From contig CAIMFV010000045.1 in assembly GCA_903840435.1 (NCBI GenBank), positions 1-64,000 of the forward strand: DNA of 64,000 nucleotides, read 5' to 3'. The DNA is from an uncultured Caulobacterales bacterium (lineage in GTDB: Bacteria; Pseudomonadota; Alphaproteobacteria; Caulobacterales; Caulobacteraceae). The stretch's first letter is position 1, and each line of letters starts with the position of its first letter. Below, piece by piece: positions 1 to 8,678 of this stretch. The notes under the pieces were generated by a model that worked only from the letters and a program-made list of their open reading frames with translations, was not told the origin of the DNA and did no database searches. Made by a program: the position numbers and the translations under genes.

Positions 1-144
1 GGTGACGGACAGACTGCCCGCCATCCAGTTTTCCGCCGCAATCCGGATCGCCCGCCGCACAGCTGGCGAGGCCGCCTTCACTTCAGGTCGGCGCCAAACT
101 GGAATCACATCGGCTTCGCCCGGCGGAGTGACGACGTCGGTCAT
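1..144 (-). CDS. N-terminal fragment of a probable cyclopropane-fatty-acyl-phospholipid synthase-like methyltransferase (cut by window edge)
   Basis: Only the first 48 codons are present and the reading frame runs off the left edge. The visible part has no catalytic motif. It ends in ENWMAGSLSVT, which resembles the 'GSL.V..P.G' stretch at the start of cyclopropane synthase-family proteins, SAM-dependent enzymes that methylenate or methylate acyl chains of membrane phospholipids. The ATG at 144 overlaps the TGA of the upstream DUF2177 gene by four bases (ATGA), so the two are probably translationally coupled. The assignment rests mostly on context: FAD oxidoreductase, DUF1365, DUF1295 and DUF2177 genes commonly travel with such a methyltransferase in alphaproteobacteria. 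Confidence 0.5.
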   Translation of the reverse strand, partial: MTDVVTPPGEADVIPVWRRPEVKAASPAVRRAIRIAAENWMAGSLSVT

Positions 145-596
145 TCAGAGTGTCCTTTTGCAGCGAAGCGCATGCGCATAAGAAAAAGTGTAACCGTGCT
201 GGCTGTGGCGCTGGCGACGGCGCCCCAGATCATGTCGACGCCAGTGACCTTCCACGACCAAAAGGCCAGGGTCGCCTGATTGGTCAGGTCATAGGTTCCA
301 TAGGCAACCAGACCAAATACCGCCCCTTGTGAGGCCGCCGTGCGGAGGCTGAAATTTTGCAAGCTCGGCCAAATCGCGAAATAGCAAAGCCCAAAAATAT
401 AGACGCTATAGAAGAGCAGAGCAGCGAGTGGATCGGGTTTGGCAGCAATCACCAGGCCGAGTTCAGCATGATAAAGCGGTTGGTAGGCTAGGCTCAGCCA
501 AACGGCGTCGCAGGCGGCAAACGCCAAAGCGGCCAGAAGAAGCGAGATCAGTCTTTGTGCCATAGGCTGTGCCTTTCGCGGAAAGTCTGCTGTCAT
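141..596 (-). CDS. DUF2177 family small membrane protein
   Basis: A 151-residue, very hydrophobic protein with about four predicted membrane segments (roughly residues 14-35, 55-78, 88-105 and 122-142). Near the start it has the F..CD..WL pattern typical of DUF2177, a family without a proven function that is often found beside cyclopropane synthase-like genes. The start at 596 lies one base after the stop of the DUF1295 gene (TGACATG). A second ATG at 563 (MAQRLIS...) gives a more usual length and has a GAAAGG sequence before it, so the true start could be there. It is the middle gene of a tight minus-strand operon, and its last codons overlap the next gene by four bases. Confidence 0.75.
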   Translation of the reverse strand: MTADFPRKAQPMAQRLISLLLAALAFAACDAVWLSLAYQPLYHAELGLVIAAKPDPLAALLFYSVYIFGLCYFAIWPSLQNFSLRTAASQGAVFGLVAYGTYDLTNQATLAFWSWKVTGVDMIWGAVASATASTVTLFLMRMRFAAKGHSE

Positions 597-597
597 G

Positions 598-1407
598 TCA
601 AACTCTGGACCGCTTCAAAGACAGGCGGGGGAAGAAGACACCGACCCGGGCTTGATAGGTCCGATAGGCCTCTCCGCGTGAAGCAAGCATGGCGTCTTCC
701 AAAAGAGGTACGCCGCTGACATGGCGCAGGAGGTAATAGCTAAAAGCCGGCGCCGCAATTGCCACCAGCCCGATGGGATAAGCCATGTGCAGACTCATGA
801 GGCAAAAGCCAACCCAAACCAACCACTCAAACACATAGTTGGGATGACGCGACCAGGCCCAAAGCCCGACATCGCAAACCCGTCCGCGCGGGCCAGGGCT
901 TGTCTTAAAGGCCCGAAGTTGCGCGTCTGCCACCGCTTCGCCAATCACAGCAAGCCCAATGACAATGAGCCCCACCCCATCCATCGCGTCCAACCCCGTT
1001 AGTGGCGCGTGGGCGGCGAGCGCAGCGGCGATTGCAAAGACTGCCCCCGCCACTCCTTGGATTTGCAGAAAGCCAAACATGTATCGGTCGAAGCCCTCAC
1101 CCTTTTGCGCTCGGATTTTTGCGTAGCGGGGGTCTTCATGCCCACCGGAAGAACGGGCAGCAATATGGGAAAAGAGCCTGAGCGACCATGCGGCAATCAT
1201 GCCCGCGATTACGAATTGCCGAAGCGAAAGCGAGACCTCACCTGGAAGCGGCACAAGCGCGCCGAGCGCCCCACTGACGCCCACCGACAAGCCCCAAAAG
1301 GCGTCCGTCCAGCCTGCATTCCCTAAGGCGCGCTGTCCCAAATAGGCCAAGGCCATCAGGGCGCTCATCACGGCAACGACCAGAACAGCGATCAGGAGCA
1401 TCGGCAT
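598..1407 (-). CDS. DUF1295 (steroid 5-alpha-reductase-like) membrane protein
   Basis: 269 residues with six or so hydrophobic segments. The C-terminal half has the family signature SRHPNYVFEW (residues 186-195), preceded by EDPRY (91-95). DUF1295 belongs to the superfamily of steroid reductases and isoprenylcysteine methyltransferases, integral membrane enzymes that act on lipid substrates; the exact reaction is not known. It is the first gene of the minus-strand operon DUF1295-DUF2177-methyltransferase, and its stop is followed one base later by a possible start of the next gene. A reductive or methylation step on unsaturated membrane lipids is a reasonable inference from the neighbours, not something the sequence proves. 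Confidence 0.82.
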   Translation of the reverse strand: MPMLLIAVLVVAVMSALMALAYLGQRALGNAGWTDAFWGLSVGVSGALGALVPLPGEVSLSLRQFVIAGMIAAWSLRLFSHIAARSSGGHEDPRYAKIRAQKGEGFDRYMFGFLQIQGVAGAVFAIAAALAAHAPLTGLDAMDGVGLIVIGLAVIGEAVADAQLRAFKTSPGPRGRVCDVGLWAWSRHPNYVFEWLVWVGFCLMSLHMAYPIGLVAIAAPAFSYYLLRHVSGVPLLEDAMLASRGEAYRTYQARVGVFFPRLSLKRSRV

Positions 1408-1644
1408 GGGGTTTAAGTTCCTTAAGCCTGAAAGTTACTCCTGATTTTTGCCGACAGATGCAAGCGCATGCGTCGCCAATGGGAAAAAACTGCTAGAAGG
1501 CCCGCAAAGCGAACTCTAATCAAAAACTTCAGCCGTCCCCATCCCTAGAGGGATTTGGTGCGTATGAGTTAAGGAGGGCGAGCGCAGCGGCTTTTTCACC
1601 GTCACGCCCGTCAAGCAAGACCCCGCTCTATTTGGAAAGTTTGA

Positions 1645-2976
1645 ATGCTGGCGAAATCTCCCCCCATCCGTCGTGTCGCGGTAATCGGTTCCGGCGTCTC
1701 TGGCCTCGCGGCCGCCTGGCGCATATCGAAATCGCGCGATGTCGTGCTGTACGAAAAGGATGCGCGACCCGGCGGGCACGCCCATACCGTCACCTCACAG
1801 GGATACCCGGCCGTCGATACGGGCTTCATTGTCTATAACGAAGTCAACTATCCCAATCTGGTGGCGATGTTTGAGACGCTTCAAGTTGAGACGCGCCCGA
1901 CTGACATGTCCTTTGCGGTGTCGCTGGATGGCGGGAAGGTTGAATATGGTGGGCGGGGACTAGATCCCCTGATCGGTCGATGGTCCAACTTCCTGCGTCC
2001 ACGCTTCTGGAGCATGATCCTCGACTTGGTCCGCTTCTATCGGGAAGCACCGACACAATTGGACGCGGCATTACGTGAACGCCTGACACTTGGCCAATTT
2101 CTCAGCCGTCACGGCTATGGCCCTGCCTTTTGCGAGGACCATATTCTGCCGCAGGCTGCTGCCATTTGGTCGGCGCCGTGCGAGTCGATTGTCGATTTTC
2201 CAGCCGCTGCCTTTATCCGGTTTTTTGAGAACCACGGCCTGTTGAAGCTGGTCGGTCGGCCGATTTGGCGCACGGTCGTCGGAGGATCAAAGTCCTATGT
2301 CGAAAAGCTGTTGGCCGACTTCTCCGGCGAACTGCGCCTGGGCCGCGCTGTCACCCGCATAACCCGGTTTGAAGATCGGGTGGAGGTGGAGGATGCCTCG
2401 GGCGGTCGAGAGGTGTTTGATGCCATTGTCATCGCCGCCCACGCCAATGAGGCCCTGGCCATGCTCAGTGACGCCAGCGCCGACGAGGCCCGTCTGTTGG
2501 GGGCGTTCGGTTACGCAAAAAACGTGGCCGTACTGCACACAGACAGCCGCCTAGCGCCGAAACGCCAAAAGCTCTGGTCGTCCTGGAACTATATGGGAGA
2601 AAGGCGCGAAGGCACGACACGCACACTCAGCGTCACCTATTGGATGAACCTGTTGCAGGGGCTGGTCTCGCCCAAGCCCATCTTTCTGACCCTGAACCCG
2701 CTCATGGACCCCGCGCCTAAGACGGTGCTGCACAGCCAGACCTATGATCACCCGCTGTTCAACCAAGCCGCCATCGACGCCCAAGCCGAGCTCGCCCTCA
2801 TTCAAGGGGCGCTCAGAACCTATTATTGCGGGGCCTATTTTGGCTCTGGTTTCCACGAGGATGGCTTGCAAGCAGGGCTGTGGACAGCGGAAGCCCTGAC
2901 CGGCGAGGCACGACCCTGGCGGCGCCCGGGCCAAAATGATCGCACAGCCCTGCCGACGCTCGGCGCACTGAAGTGA
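1645..2976 (+). CDS. FAD-dependent amine-oxidase-type oxidoreductase
   Basis: 443 residues. The N-terminal dinucleotide-binding fold is clear: a VAVIGSGVSGLAAAW stretch (residues 11-25), an acidic residue at E37 for ribose binding, and RPGGHAHTV shortly after. The C-terminus has GAYFGSGFHEDGLQAG, typical of this group of predicted NAD/FAD proteins (COG2907-like). A GGAAAG sequence lies five bases before the ATG. The gene is divergent from the DUF1295 operon across a 237-base gap and overlaps the following DUF1365 gene. In related bacteria this pair and a cyclopropane synthase-like methyltransferase form a stress-induced lipid-modification set, so a redox step on membrane fatty acids is likely. 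The precise substrate is unknown. Confidence 0.85.
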   Translation: MLAKSPPIRRVAVIGSGVSGLAAAWRISKSRDVVLYEKDARPGGHAHTVTSQGYPAVDTGFIVYNEVNYPNLVAMFETLQVETRPTDMSFAVSLDGGKVEYGGRGLDPLIGRWSNFLRPRFWSMILDLVRFYREAPTQLDAALRERLTLGQFLSRHGYGPAFCEDHILPQAAAIWSAPCESIVDFPAAAFIRFFENHGLLKLVGRPIWRTVVGGSKSYVEKLLADFSGELRLGRAVTRITRFEDRVEVEDASGGREVFDAIVIAAHANEALAMLSDASADEARLLGAFGYAKNVAVLHTDSRLAPKRQKLWSSWNYMGERREGTTRTLSVTYWMNLLQGLVSPKPIFLTLNPLMDPAPKTVLHSQTYDHPLFNQAAIDAQAELALIQGALRTYYCGAYFGSGFHEDGLQAGLWTAEALTGEARPWRRPGQNDRTALPTLGALK

Positions 2977-3785
2977 TGCAAGGCTTTGGCGAAATCTTCG
3001 TGGGAGAGACCGTCCATCTGCGCAAGCGGCCGAAGCGGCACTTTCTTCGCTATCGCCAATTTCTCCTCGGATTTGATCTGGCGCGGCTGGAGGGTTTCGC
3101 CGCCCAATCCAAGGTCTTTTCCCACAATCGATTAAACCTCTTCAGCCTGCACGATATCGACCACGGTTTTGGCGACGGCTTGGCCGCTTTTCTCGCCGAC
3201 GGCTTAGCCCGGCTTGGCCTGACGCCCGATGACTTGCAGGTGCGCCTGATCTGCCTGCCGCGTATCCTGGGCTATGTGTTCAACCCCATCAGCGTCTGGC
3301 TGTTTTACGAGCCGAATGGACAGATTCGCGCCGTCATCTATGAGGTTCACAACACCTTTGGCCAACGTCACGCCTATGTGAGCGACCTGAGCAAGGAAAC
3401 CGCCGCGCCGTTTCACCATGGGGCTGACAAGTCCTTTCACGTGTCGCCCTTTATGCCGATGGACTTGAACTACGCCTTCACCCTGCACCCACCTGACGGG
3501 CAGGGGTTTCAGTTGCAAATCGTTGTTTCGGATGCGCAAGGCCCCCTGTTGATGACGCGGTTTTCCGGCACGGCAAAACCGTTGACCGACACGGCCCTGA
3601 TCGGCGCGCTCTTCCGCCACCCGTTCTTGACCTTGAAGGTCATCAGCGGAATTCATTGGGAAGCGCTCAAACTGGCGCTTAAGGGCGTGCGCCTGCAACC
3701 AGATCCCGGCCTTGCGAACGGTCGGATCAGCCTGGCCGTCAGGGCATCGAACGATCTCCACGGGAGTGCCGACAAGGGGGCCTGA
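2976..3785 (+). CDS. DUF1365 domain-containing protein
   Basis: 269 residues matching DUF1365, a family almost always encoded next to an FAD oxidoreductase and a cyclopropane synthase-like methyltransferase. Conserved features include the N-terminal YRQFLLGFDLARLEGF, the central LPRILGYVFNPISVW and the EVHNTFGQRHAYV region. The ATG at 2976 shares one base with the upstream stop (TGATG); a GTG immediately before it (2973) is an alternative. No membrane segment or catalytic motif of known function can be pointed out. The overlap with the upstream oxidoreductase indicates co-translation and a shared role in lipid modification (inference). Confidence 0.85.
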   Translation: MQGFGEIFVGETVHLRKRPKRHFLRYRQFLLGFDLARLEGFAAQSKVFSHNRLNLFSLHDIDHGFGDGLAAFLADGLARLGLTPDDLQVRLICLPRILGYVFNPISVWLFYEPNGQIRAVIYEVHNTFGQRHAYVSDLSKETAAPFHHGADKSFHVSPFMPMDLNYAFTLHPPDGQGFQLQIVVSDAQGPLLMTRFSGTAKPLTDTALIGALFRHPFLTLKVISGIHWEALKLALKGVRLQPDPGLANGRISLAVRASNDLHGSADKGA

Positions 3786-3841
3786 CTTTTTCGACACCCG
3801 CTTGCGATTCAGGTTAGACGGGGTGACGAGTCTAATAGAGT

Positions 3842-6379
3842 ATGTTTCATGTTTCGCGTTTTATGAAACTCATTTTAATGAAAACCCACATACTGCCGTC
3901 AAACAAAATCTTGCAGTCCGCCGTCACCGTGGTGGGCTTTGGCCTTTGTATGTTTGGGGTTTTTTACCTCTCGATTGCAATTCCCGCAGCCTTCGGGCCC
4001 AAAACGCCCATATGGATCGCGAACGCCGTCGTGGTTTGCTTTGTGCTGAGTGCGCCAGAGCCCTTGTGGGTCTTTATGTTTGTTGCGGCGTGGCATGCTG
4101 ATTTCTTCGCAAGCCTTTTGTGTGGGGAAAGTTTCCGCCTCGCCTTTTGCCTCTCCGCCAGCAACCTCATCGGCGTGATGGCGACGGTTGTCGGCCTAAG
4201 GCGTTTTGGCGGACGCGCCATTGATCCGGCAAGCAGCGGTAATCTTGCCTCCCTGATCCTCATTGCAGGCCTAGCCGCGCCCGTTATGGCGGCAGCTACG
4301 GCGGCGCTCTTGCTCGGCTCGCTGAACAAGCCGGAAACCTGGATGATCTTGGCGACCTGGACGGCGTCCAATGGTCTTGGCTCGATGATTTTCATCCCGC
4401 TTTGGTTGATCCTGCGACGCGCCCACGACCACATCAAAGAGCGACCGGTTGGCCTGTCAGGCGCCTTTTCCGTCCTTGGTCTTGCCATGGTCTGTGCTTG
4501 GGTGTTCTCCACCGGAAAGCCCTACGCCTTCCTCATTCCGCCGGCGCTGTTATGGGTGGTGTTTGAATTAGAACTCCTTGGCGCAGCCGTTGGTGTCCTG
4601 ATCATTTTCGCCACAGCGGTTGCCGCTGGCTTGGCGGGTCTTGGACCCTTCGGTCGAGAGCTCGGCGATGTGAATGAGGCGGCATTGTTGGCCCAATTAT
4701 TTATCGCCTCGATCACGCTCACAGCCCTGCCCTCGGCGACCGCACTGTCGCAAATGCGTCGGCTGAGGATGCAACTTGCGGAAAGCGAGGCGCGGTATCG
4801 GTTGATGGCCGACTCATCGCGCGACGTCTTATTGGGCTATGATACGCACGGACAGCTGACCTTTGTCTCGGCAGGGGCGAAGGCGGTGGGATACGACCCA
4901 GATTATTTGGTCGGTCGCAACGTGCTTGACTATTTTCATCCCGAAGACCGAGAGCAAGCCGCCCACTCGCTGCGCGCGGCGGCGGCAGCCGAGCCCGGCC
5001 AAGAGGTGCCGCGCTTCAATGAGTTTCGCGTCTTGGATGCCTATGGGGAGACCATGTGGCTGGAAGGTAATCCCGCAGCGATCCGCGACGCCACGGGGCG
5101 CCCAATTGGCTTCATTAATATGCTGCGCGATGTCACCCAAAGGCGGGCCATGGAGGCGGAACTGCGTGAAGCCCATGCCGCAGCCGAGGCCGCCGCCCAG
5201 GTCAAGGCGGATTTTCTGGCCAATATGAGCCATGAACTTCGCACGCCCTTGACCAGCGTCATCGGGTTCACCCGCTTGGCTTTGGACGGATCGGGGCTTG
5301 ATACCTCAGCGCGTCACTACATCGAAAAGGCAGCCAATGCGGGCGCAGCCTTGCTGGCGATCATCAACGATATTTTGGACTTTTCCGCTTTAGAACAGGG
5401 CGCGGTCTCGATCCAGCTGCAGCCCGTCTCGCCGGATCGGCTTTTCTCGGAGGCGATAAGTCTGTTCGAGGGCGAAGCGGCGCGAAAATCTCTACACCTG
5501 ACCTATACCCAAACCGGACTTCCCGCCGCTGTCGAACTGGACCCTGGTCGGCTGCGCCAAATCTTGCTCAACCTGCTCGGCAACGCGGTCAAGTTTAGTG
5601 ACCAGGGCGAAGTCAGATTGAGCGCCGAATGGTCGGATAACCTATTGACCCTGCGCGTCTCTGACCAAGGGCCCGGAATATCCGACGAGCAACAAGCCCT
5701 CTTGTTCCGCAGATTTTCGCAAATCGACGGGACCTCGACGCGCCGCTACGGCGGGACCGGTCTTGGCCTTGCCATCAGTCGTGCCTTGCTCGACGCCATG
5801 GGGGGCGCTGTTGAGGTTAAAAGCACGCCGGGGCAAGGTTCACGCTTTACGGTCACCCTGCCCGCGCGATCAGTGGAGAACGCCGCCGCACCGGAAGTCC
5901 ACACGCCCCTCCTGAGTGCACAGAAACTCTCGGGCGTTGCGCCGGAAGTGCTGGTGGCGGACGATCACCCTGGCAATCGCGAGTTTGTCCGTGCGGTGCT
6001 GCAAAGCCAAGGCGTCAGCGTCTTTGAAGCCGAGAATGGCGAGGAAGCCTTGGCGCTCGCCCAGCTGAAACGGTTTGATCTCATCTTGATGGACCTGCGG
6101 ATGCCGAAATTGGATGGGGAGGCAACCGTGAGGACCTTGCGCCAAGCTTCAGGCCCCAACCGGATGACACCGATCCTCGCCTTCTCTGCCGGGGTTGATG
6201 CGCCCGGCGCGGCAGCGCGTCTGGCGGCAGGCTTCACCGGCGACCTTTCCAAGCCCACCTTGCCCATCGACCTCTTGCGGGCCGTGAACGATTACGCCCT
6301 TGGACCTCCGGTGCCAGAAACCGCGGCAGAGGAGACCGGTTTTGCCGAAAATCTCCGCGACGTGCTTGCGCCCAAGTGA
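3842..6379 (+). CDS. MASE1-PAS hybrid sensor histidine kinase / receiver
   Basis: 845 residues. Order: a membrane sensor with about eight hydrophobic segments (residues ~25-300, MASE1-like); a PAS domain (~315-435); a dimerisation/phosphoacceptor domain with NMSHELRTPL, putative phospho-His H464; a GHKL ATPase with N-box LLNLLGNAVKFSD (around N581), G1 box DQGPGIS (608-614) and GGTGLGLAI (637-645); then a receiver domain with acidic pair D707/D708, phosphoacceptor D751 in LMDLRMP and K804. Such kinases autophosphorylate and pass phosphate to their own receiver. No separate response regulator or histidine phosphotransferase gene is adjacent, so the partner is elsewhere. Several in-frame ATGs near the start (codons 1, 8, 13) leave the exact N-terminus open. 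Confidence 0.93.
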   Translation: MFHVSRFMKLILMKTHILPSNKILQSAVTVVGFGLCMFGVFYLSIAIPAAFGPKTPIWIANAVVVCFVLSAPEPLWVFMFVAAWHADFFASLLCGESFRLAFCLSASNLIGVMATVVGLRRFGGRAIDPASSGNLASLILIAGLAAPVMAAATAALLLGSLNKPETWMILATWTASNGLGSMIFIPLWLILRRAHDHIKERPVGLSGAFSVLGLAMVCAWVFSTGKPYAFLIPPALLWVVFELELLGAAVGVLIIFATAVAAGLAGLGPFGRELGDVNEAALLAQLFIASITLTALPSATALSQMRRLRMQLAESEARYRLMADSSRDVLLGYDTHGQLTFVSAGAKAVGYDPDYLVGRNVLDYFHPEDREQAAHSLRAAAAAEPGQEVPRFNEFRVLDAYGETMWLEGNPAAIRDATGRPIGFINMLRDVTQRRAMEAELREAHAAAEAAAQVKADFLANMSHELRTPLTSVIGFTRLALDGSGLDTSARHYIEKAANAGAALLAIINDILDFSALEQGAVSIQLQPVSPDRLFSEAISLFEGEAARKSLHLTYTQTGLPAAVELDPGRLRQILLNLLGNAVKFSDQGEVRLSAEWSDNLLTLRVSDQGPGISDEQQALLFRRFSQIDGTSTRRYGGTGLGLAISRALLDAMGGAVEVKSTPGQGSRFTVTLPARSVENAAAPEVHTPLLSAQKLSGVAPEVLVADDHPGNREFVRAVLQSQGVSVFEAENGEEALALAQLKRFDLILMDLRMPKLDGEATVRTLRQASGPNRMTPILAFSAGVDAPGAAARLAAGFTGDLSKPTLPIDLLRAVNDYALGPPVPETAAEETGFAENLRDVLAPK

Positions 6380-6438
6380 TTGGCCGTTAGGCTCAGTCCT
6401 CAAGGCGCGACAGCTTGGCGCCGTTGGAGAGGTGTTGC

Positions 6439-7755
6439 GTGCTCAATCGCTTTTTTGACCTAGCCGCCAAGGGAACCACGGTGCGCACCGAGGTGCTGGC
6501 TGGATTCACCACCTTTTTGACCATGGCCTATATTATCGCGGTCAACCCTGCGATCCTTAGCCAAACGGGCATGCCCGTCGCTGGCGTTGCCGCTGCCACC
6601 TGTTTTTGCGCCGCCTTTGCAAGCATTTTGATGGGGCTGGTCGCCAACTATCCGCTGGCGCTTGCACCCGGCATGGGACTGAACGCCTATTTTACCTACA
6701 CTGTCGTACTGGGCATGGGCGTGTCCTGGCGGGTTGCCTTGGGCTGCGTGTTTCTTTCCGGGCTCGGCTTCCTGTTCCTAACCTTGGTTGGCCTAAGGCG
6801 CCTTATTGTTGAAGCCATCCCAAAGCAGCTCTTCGCGGCGCTTTCCGGGGGCATAGGGCTTTTCATCGCGCTGATTGGGTTGAAGTCGGCCAATATCATC
6901 GTCAACAGCCCGGTGCTCGGCCTCGCCCTGGGCGACCTGACCAAGCCCAGCGTTTGCGTTGCTCTCTTTGGCCTGATGGTGATGGCGGCGTTGGAAATTC
7001 GGCGGATAAAGGGTGCAGTCCTGATCGGCATATTGGCATCGACCGGTCTTGCGCTTCTGATCGGCGCGACCCGCCTCAGTTTCAGCGCCTATGACCTGTC
7101 AGCGCTTTCGGCCACCGCCTTCCAACTCGATATTCCCGGCGCGCTCGGACTAAAGGGCGGCAAGGCGATTGGGCTCTTCGAGATCGTTTTCATCTTTCTG
7201 TTCGTGGATGTGTTCGACAATATCGGCACCCTCGCCGCTGTCACCAAACGGGCAGGCTTGACGGCGCCCGACGGCTCTATCCCGCGCCTCAACCGGATCT
7301 TAGCCGCAGATAGCGCCGCGGCCTTGGTCGGGGCCATGGCTGGGACCAGCACGGTTGTCAGCTACGTCGAGAGCGCGGCGGGGGTCTCAGTCGGGGGGCG
7401 GACGGGCCTAACCGCCATTGTGGTAGGCCTGTTATTTTTGGCCGCAGCCTTTGTTGCGCCGCTGGCTCAGATCATTCCCGCTGCGGCAACCGCGCCCGCC
7501 TTGATTATGGTCGGAGCGATGATGATGATGCCCTTGGCCGAGATCGAATGGAAAAACCCGCTCCTCGCCCTGCCCGCCTTTTTGACCTTTGCCCTCATCC
7601 CCTTGACCTATTCAATTGCCAACGGCCTCGCGGCAGGCGTGACCAGCATGGCCGTTTTGAAACTGGTGGCAGGTCGCCTGAAACGCTCCGACGCCCTCTT
7701 GGTCGGGCTCGCCGTGCTCTTTGTTCTAAGGTTTGTCTATCTGGGGTCCCACTGA
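6439..7755 (+). CDS. NCS2 (AzgA-type) purine permease
   Basis: 438 residues with about 12-14 membrane segments. Hallmarks of the adenine/guanine/hypoxanthine branch are TTFLTMAYIIAVNP near the start, LAPGMGLNAYF, DVFDNIGTL, and GTSTVVSYVESAAGV followed by GGRTGLTA. It imports purine bases, usually with protons. The GTG at 6439 was chosen because a strong GGAGAGG (6426-6432) lies six bases upstream; the longer frame from 6415 has no such site. The stop overlaps the ATG of the exported nucleosidase by one base, and adenine deaminase follows, so the base released outside the membrane can be imported here and deaminated in the cytoplasm. Confidence 0.9.
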   Translation: MLNRFFDLAAKGTTVRTEVLAGFTTFLTMAYIIAVNPAILSQTGMPVAGVAAATCFCAAFASILMGLVANYPLALAPGMGLNAYFTYTVVLGMGVSWRVALGCVFLSGLGFLFLTLVGLRRLIVEAIPKQLFAALSGGIGLFIALIGLKSANIIVNSPVLGLALGDLTKPSVCVALFGLMVMAALEIRRIKGAVLIGILASTGLALLIGATRLSFSAYDLSALSATAFQLDIPGALGLKGGKAIGLFEIVFIFLFVDVFDNIGTLAAVTKRAGLTAPDGSIPRLNRILAADSAAALVGAMAGTSTVVSYVESAAGVSVGGRTGLTAIVVGLLFLAAAFVAPLAQIIPAAATAPALIMVGAMMMMPLAEIEWKNPLLALPAFLTFALIPLTYSIANGLAAGVTSMAVLKLVAGRLKRSDALLVGLAVLFVLRFVYLGSH

Positions 7756-8672
7756 TGCGGCGCCTGATCGCCCTTGCCGGGTTCGCCCTCACGATGGCTT
7801 TGTCGCAACCGGCGCTTGCCTGTGGCGATCACGTGCCCCGCACCGCCATTGTGTCAGCCTTCGAACCCGAATGGACGGCGCTGAAAAACCTGACCCACCA
7901 GAAGCGGGAATGTCGGATCGGCGGGGTAGGTTTCGTCACCGGAACCTTGGGCCAGCATCGGGTCGTTCTCTTTCTCTCCGGCGTCTCCATGGTCAATGCC
8001 GCCATGACCACCCAATCGGCGCTCGATCACTTTCATATCAAGCGGTTGATCTTTACCGGCATAGCGGGGGCGACTGACACCACCCTCGCCATCGGCGATG
8101 TGGCCGTACCCGAGGCCTGGGCCACTTATCTTGAAGCCAATTTTGCCCGCGAGACCCCGGACGGCTTTCGCCCCTTTCGCTTCACGCCAGGACCCTATCC
8201 GCCAAATTTTGGCATGATCCATCCGCAAGGCGTCCATGTGACAGCGCCGGGTGCGCCCTTAGAAACCAAGCTTTGGTTCCCCGTCGACCCAGAGCTGTTG
8301 CGCCTGGCGGGCCAAGCTGCGGCGCAGGTAAAATTGAGCCGGTGCGCTGCGAGCGGCCAATGCCTGGATCACCCGCCTAAGATTGTCGTCGGCGGCAAGG
8401 GCGTCAGCGCCAGCATCTTCCTCGACAACGCCAAGTTTCGCGACTACCTGGCCAGCGCCTTTTCGGCACGGGTGGCGGATATGGAAAGTTCGGCACTCGC
8501 CCAAACCGCCTATGCCAATGGCGTGCCCTTTATCGTCTTCCGCAGCGTCTCTGACCTAGCGGGCGGCGGCGAGGGCGAAAATCAGATGCGGGCCTTTATG
8601 GCGCTCGCCGCTGAACACGCCGCTCAGGTCACACTGGGCCTGCTTGTCCTGCTTCCTCGCCACGAGACTTAA
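7755..8672 (+). CDS. exported MTAN/purine nucleosidase-like protein (5'-methylthioadenosine/SAH nucleosidase family)
   Basis: 305 residues beginning with a clear signal peptide (MRRLIALAGFALTMALSQPALA, cleavage after about residue 22). The mature part follows the nucleoside phosphorylase/nucleosidase fold: FTGIAGATD with IGDVAVPE in the centre, VADMESSALAQ (purine/ribose-binding Glu) and FRSVSDLAGG (catalytic Asp) near the end. Members cleave the glycosidic bond of adenosine-type nucleosides. The signal peptide predicts action in the periplasm, unlike the classical cytoplasmic Pfs/MTAN. It lies between an NCS2 permease (one-base overlap, TGATG) and an adenine deaminase (six-base gap). Its true substrate (nucleoside, MTA or SAH) cannot be read from sequence. 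Confidence 0.85.
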   Translation: MRRLIALAGFALTMALSQPALACGDHVPRTAIVSAFEPEWTALKNLTHQKRECRIGGVGFVTGTLGQHRVVLFLSGVSMVNAAMTTQSALDHFHIKRLIFTGIAGATDTTLAIGDVAVPEAWATYLEANFARETPDGFRPFRFTPGPYPPNFGMIHPQGVHVTAPGAPLETKLWFPVDPELLRLAGQAAAQVKLSRCAASGQCLDHPPKIVVGGKGVSASIFLDNAKFRDYLASAFSARVADMESSALAQTAYANGVPFIVFRSVSDLAGGGEGENQMRAFMALAAEHAAQVTLGLLVLLPRHET

Positions 8673-8678
8673 ACGCCA

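Noticed and set aside
1413-1425. TTAA-N5-TTAA before the DUF1295 gene as a CtrA site
   Set aside because: Wrong spacing; no link of this cluster with CtrA is expected.
1571-1578. Strong AAGGAGGG as the ribosome binding site of an unannotated small gene
   Set aside because: No ATG, GTG or TTG follows at a usable distance.
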